Source: Sphingomonadaceae bacterium (GTDB taxonomy: Bacteria; Pseudomonadota; Alphaproteobacteria; Sphingomonadales; Sphingomonadaceae). Taken from it: DNA of 6,414 bases. Shown here piece after piece: positions 4,616-6,414 of the stretch. Where the stretch lies: positions 1 to 6,414 of the forward strand of contig JACFNY010000124.1 of assembly GCA_019454625.1 (NCBI GenBank), written 5' to 3'. Both the position numbers and the translations under genes were made by a program. Position 1 is the first letter of the stretch. The number at the start of each line of letters is the position of its first letter. Under the pieces are notes generated by a model. It was given only the letters and a program-made list of their open reading frames with translations. It was not told where the DNA came from and searched no databases.

Positions 4616-6414
4616 CTACTGCTCCTGTTCGGCGGGCTTCTTCTTGCCGAGCAGCTTGCCGAGGCCCTTGCCGAGCGCGGTGCCGAGTTCCTGCTCCACG
4701 CTCTTCTGCGGCTGCGCGGCGGCAGGCGTCTCGCCTTCGGCCACAGCCGCCTTGTCCTGCGTCTTGCCGCCGATGAGGCCGCCGAGATCGAGCTTCTCGC
4801 CGCCCACCGCCGCCTTGATGCCGACGAGCGCGATGCGCTTGCCGAACCACGTTTGCAGCGGCCCCAGCGAATAATTGACCTCCGGCACCGGCAGCGGCCC
4901 CTTGATCGTCGCGGGGATCGCCGGCGCGTCCGCGTGGCTGCCGAGGCGGAAGGTGGCGACGCTGTCGGCATACCACGCGCCCATGTCGACATAGCCCTTG
5001 GCGGTCACGCTGCCGCCGTCCATGTCGCTCGTCACCTTGTCGATGTTGAAGCGGCCGCCCTTGCCGGTCGCGTCGATGGCGAGCGTGCGGTACTGCGTCT
5101 CGCCGCCTTTCAGCGCCGTTCCCGCGAAGCGGGCGAAGCTGTCGATGGAGCGCAGGTCGCCCAGTTCCTCGTCGAGCGCCTTCAGGTTCACCTTGCGGAT
5201 GACGCCGTTCGTCGCGGCGAGGCGCACCGGCCCGGCAAGCGAGGACATCAGCGCCTTCTGCGAACGGCCGCGCGCGGTGACGTTCGCGGTCATGTCGAAC
5301 GTGCCGGTGGCGGGCGCGCTCGCCATTGCCGCTTTCAGGAACGGCTCGACAGGCACGCCGCTCAGCGCGACCTTCAGCGCCATGCCCTGCGCCTCGCCCG
5401 AGGTGAGTGTGCCGGAGGCGGTGAAGACGCCGCCGTAGAGCCCGCCTTTCAACCCTTCGATGTTCAGCGTGCCGCCTTTGCTGACGAGTGCGAGCGACGG
5501 CTTGTCCAACACGTAGTCGCCGTAAAGCGCCCGCTCCGCCGTCAGCGCGATGCGGCCGTCGAAATTGCGGATCCAGTCGAACGACAGCGGCTCGGAGGAC
5601 CAGCGCGCGCCCTTCCCGCTCGCCGCCTCGGCCGCGCCGGTGCCGTCGTCGCCCATCAGCGCAAGCACGGGCACGACGCCCGCCTTCAGCACGGCGTTCA
5701 CCACGGGCACCGCGCCGCCCGTGTTGACGGAGGCGTCCCCGGAGAGCGTCATGCCGCCGATCTTGCCCGCGATGCCGGTGATCTTCGCGACATCGCCCGC
5801 CCCCGCGATCTGCATCCCGAGGTCGAGCGGGCCGAGTTTCGCCGCACGCGGCTCGTCCTGAAGACGGGCGAGCACGACGCCCGCTTCCGGCGCCTTCGCC
5901 GATGCCGCGAGCTGGTAGGCGACGTCCGGCTCCGTCCGCACCCAGCCATTGAGGCCGATCTCCGCGCCCGCGTAGGTGACAGCACCGCCGACATCGAGCT
6001 TCGACATCGGCCCCTTCACGGTGATGGCGCCCTTCACGCCTTCGCCCGCAAGGCCGAGCGCGAGGTCGGCGCGGCGGTCGGCGGAGAGCTTGTCGATGCT
6101 GCCCTTGGCGGTGATGCCGAAGCCGAGCGCTTCCTCCACCACCGCCTGCGCCAGCGTCACCTTGTCGGCCGCGTAACTGCCTTTCGCGGTGATGCCGCCG
6201 TAGCGGCTGCCGCCCATCAGCAGTTCGCCGAGGCGCACGTCGAAATTCACCGTGCGCGCGAAGGCGTCGCCGGATTTTCCCGTCGACGCCTTCGAGACCA
6301 CGCGGTCCCAGTTCAGCCCTTGCAGGCCGAGCGACACGTCGATCGGCAACCCCTCTTCCAACGGATAGTGGACCTTGCCGCCCACGGTCTTGCCGTCGAG
6401 CGTGCCCCTGAGGT
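4616..6414 (-). CDS. AsmA-family envelope protein, N-terminus off the window
   Basis: C-terminal ~598 residues of a large AsmA/TamB/YhdP-like protein. The frame runs open to the right edge, so the start and the expected N-terminal membrane anchor are not seen. The family is inner-membrane anchored, projects into the periplasm, and is linked to outer-membrane assembly or phospholipid transport (family knowledge; the role here is inferred). Visible residues 1-365 are beta-rich with short Gly/Thr/Lys strand repeats (I/V-T-A/V-K-G at 74-78, 100-104 and 130-134). Residues ~370-525 match the AsmA C-terminal domain: GTFDMTANVTARG, LAGPVRLAATNGVIRKVNL, then GGSVTAKGYVDMGAW and IPATIKGPLPVPEVNY. A linker rich in Ala, Gln and Pro leads to the tail ALGKGLGKLLGKKK and the end EQEQ. 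A GTG at 6385 is an internal valine, since the frame continues upstream with plausible sequence. It is convergent with rsmD. Confidence 0.85.
   Translation of the reverse strand, partial: LRGTLDGKTVGGKVHYPLEEGLPIDVSLGLQGLNWDRVVSKASTGKSGDAFARTVNFDVRLGELLMGGSRYGGITAKGSYAADKVTLAQAVVEEALGFGITAKGSIDKLSADRRADLALGLAGEGVKGAITVKGPMSKLDVGGAVTYAGAEIGLNGWVRTEPDVAYQLAASAKAPEAGVVLARLQDEPRAAKLGPLDLGMQIAGAGDVAKITGIAGKIGGMTLSGDASVNTGGAVPVVNAVLKAGVVPVLALMGDDGTGAAEAASGKGARWSSEPLSFDWIRNFDGRIALTAERALYGDYVLDKPSLALVSKGGTLNIEGLKGGLYGGVFTASGTLTSGEAQGMALKVALSGVPVEPFLKAAMASAPATGTFDMTANVTARGRSQKALMSSLAGPVRLAATNGVIRKVNLKALDEELGDLRSIDSFARFAGTALKGGETQYRTLAIDATGKGGRFNIDKVTSDMDGGSVTAKGYVDMGAWYADSVATFRLGSHADAPAIPATIKGPLPVPEVNYSLGPLQTWFGKRIALVGIKAAVGGEKLDLGGLIGGKTQDKAAVAEGETPAAAQPQKSVEQELGTALGKGLGKLLGKKKPAEQEQ

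Noticed and set aside
4390..4992. Alternative - strand frames across rsmD and the end of the AsmA-like gene
   Set aside because: Ser/Arg/Ala-rich translations that run across the convergent junction; both real genes have good family motifs in their own frames.
6383..6385. GTG as the start codon of the AsmA-like gene
   Set aside because: The same frame continues to the window edge with plausible AsmA-like sequence (LRGTLDGKT), and the expected N-terminal membrane anchor is missing, so the true start lies outside.
1..6414. A hidden novel system (defence locus, mobile element, CRISPR, toxin-antitoxin, RNA gene)
   Set aside because: Nearly every base is accounted for by eight recognisable genes with normal family lengths and order. 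There are no repeats, insertion-sequence ends, integrases or composition breaks that I can see.

Overview
The window is a GC-rich (roughly two-thirds G+C by eye), densely packed stretch of bacterial chromosome. Long shadow reading frames, G/C-rich third positions and the protein types all suggest an alphaproteobacterium. A sphingomonad-like lineage is my best guess, but this is inference from style and family resemblance only. I see no mobile element, CRISPR array, tRNA, rRNA or foreign-looking island.

Layout, left to right. Positions 2-3048 hold the downstream part of a multisubunit cation/proton antiporter operon (Mnh/Mrp/Pha type) on the + strand: mnhC (its first few codons lie off the left edge), mnhD, mnhE, mnhF and mnhG. 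Each gene overlaps the next by exactly four bases (one GTGA, three ATGA). The large MnhA (or fused MnhAB) subunit would lie just upstream, outside the window. A 67-base gap follows, with no convincing terminator or promoter. Positions 3116-4599 hold two rRNA-modification genes on the same strand: an RluB/RsuA-type pseudouridine synthase with a long Arg/Pro-rich N-terminal extension, and rsmD (16S rRNA guanine-N2 methyltransferase), again joined by an ATGA overlap. From the right edge back to 4616, on the - strand and convergent with rsmD, lies the C-terminal ~598 residues of a large AsmA-family envelope protein whose N-terminus is off the window.

Functionally there are three units. The Mnh subunits assemble into one inner-membrane complex that exports Na+ (or K+) in exchange for protons, giving pH and salt homeostasis. 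The two RNA enzymes act on 23S and 16S rRNA in ribosome maturation. The AsmA-like protein belongs to a family linked to outer-membrane lipid homeostasis. The window looks like ordinary core genome, and I found no support for a previously undescribed system. The points worth a second look are modest: the coupled junctions, an unusually good ribosome-binding site before mnhG, an acidic loop in MnhD, the disordered extension of the pseudouridine synthase, and a recurring beta-strand motif and Gly/Leu/Lys tail in the AsmA-like protein.
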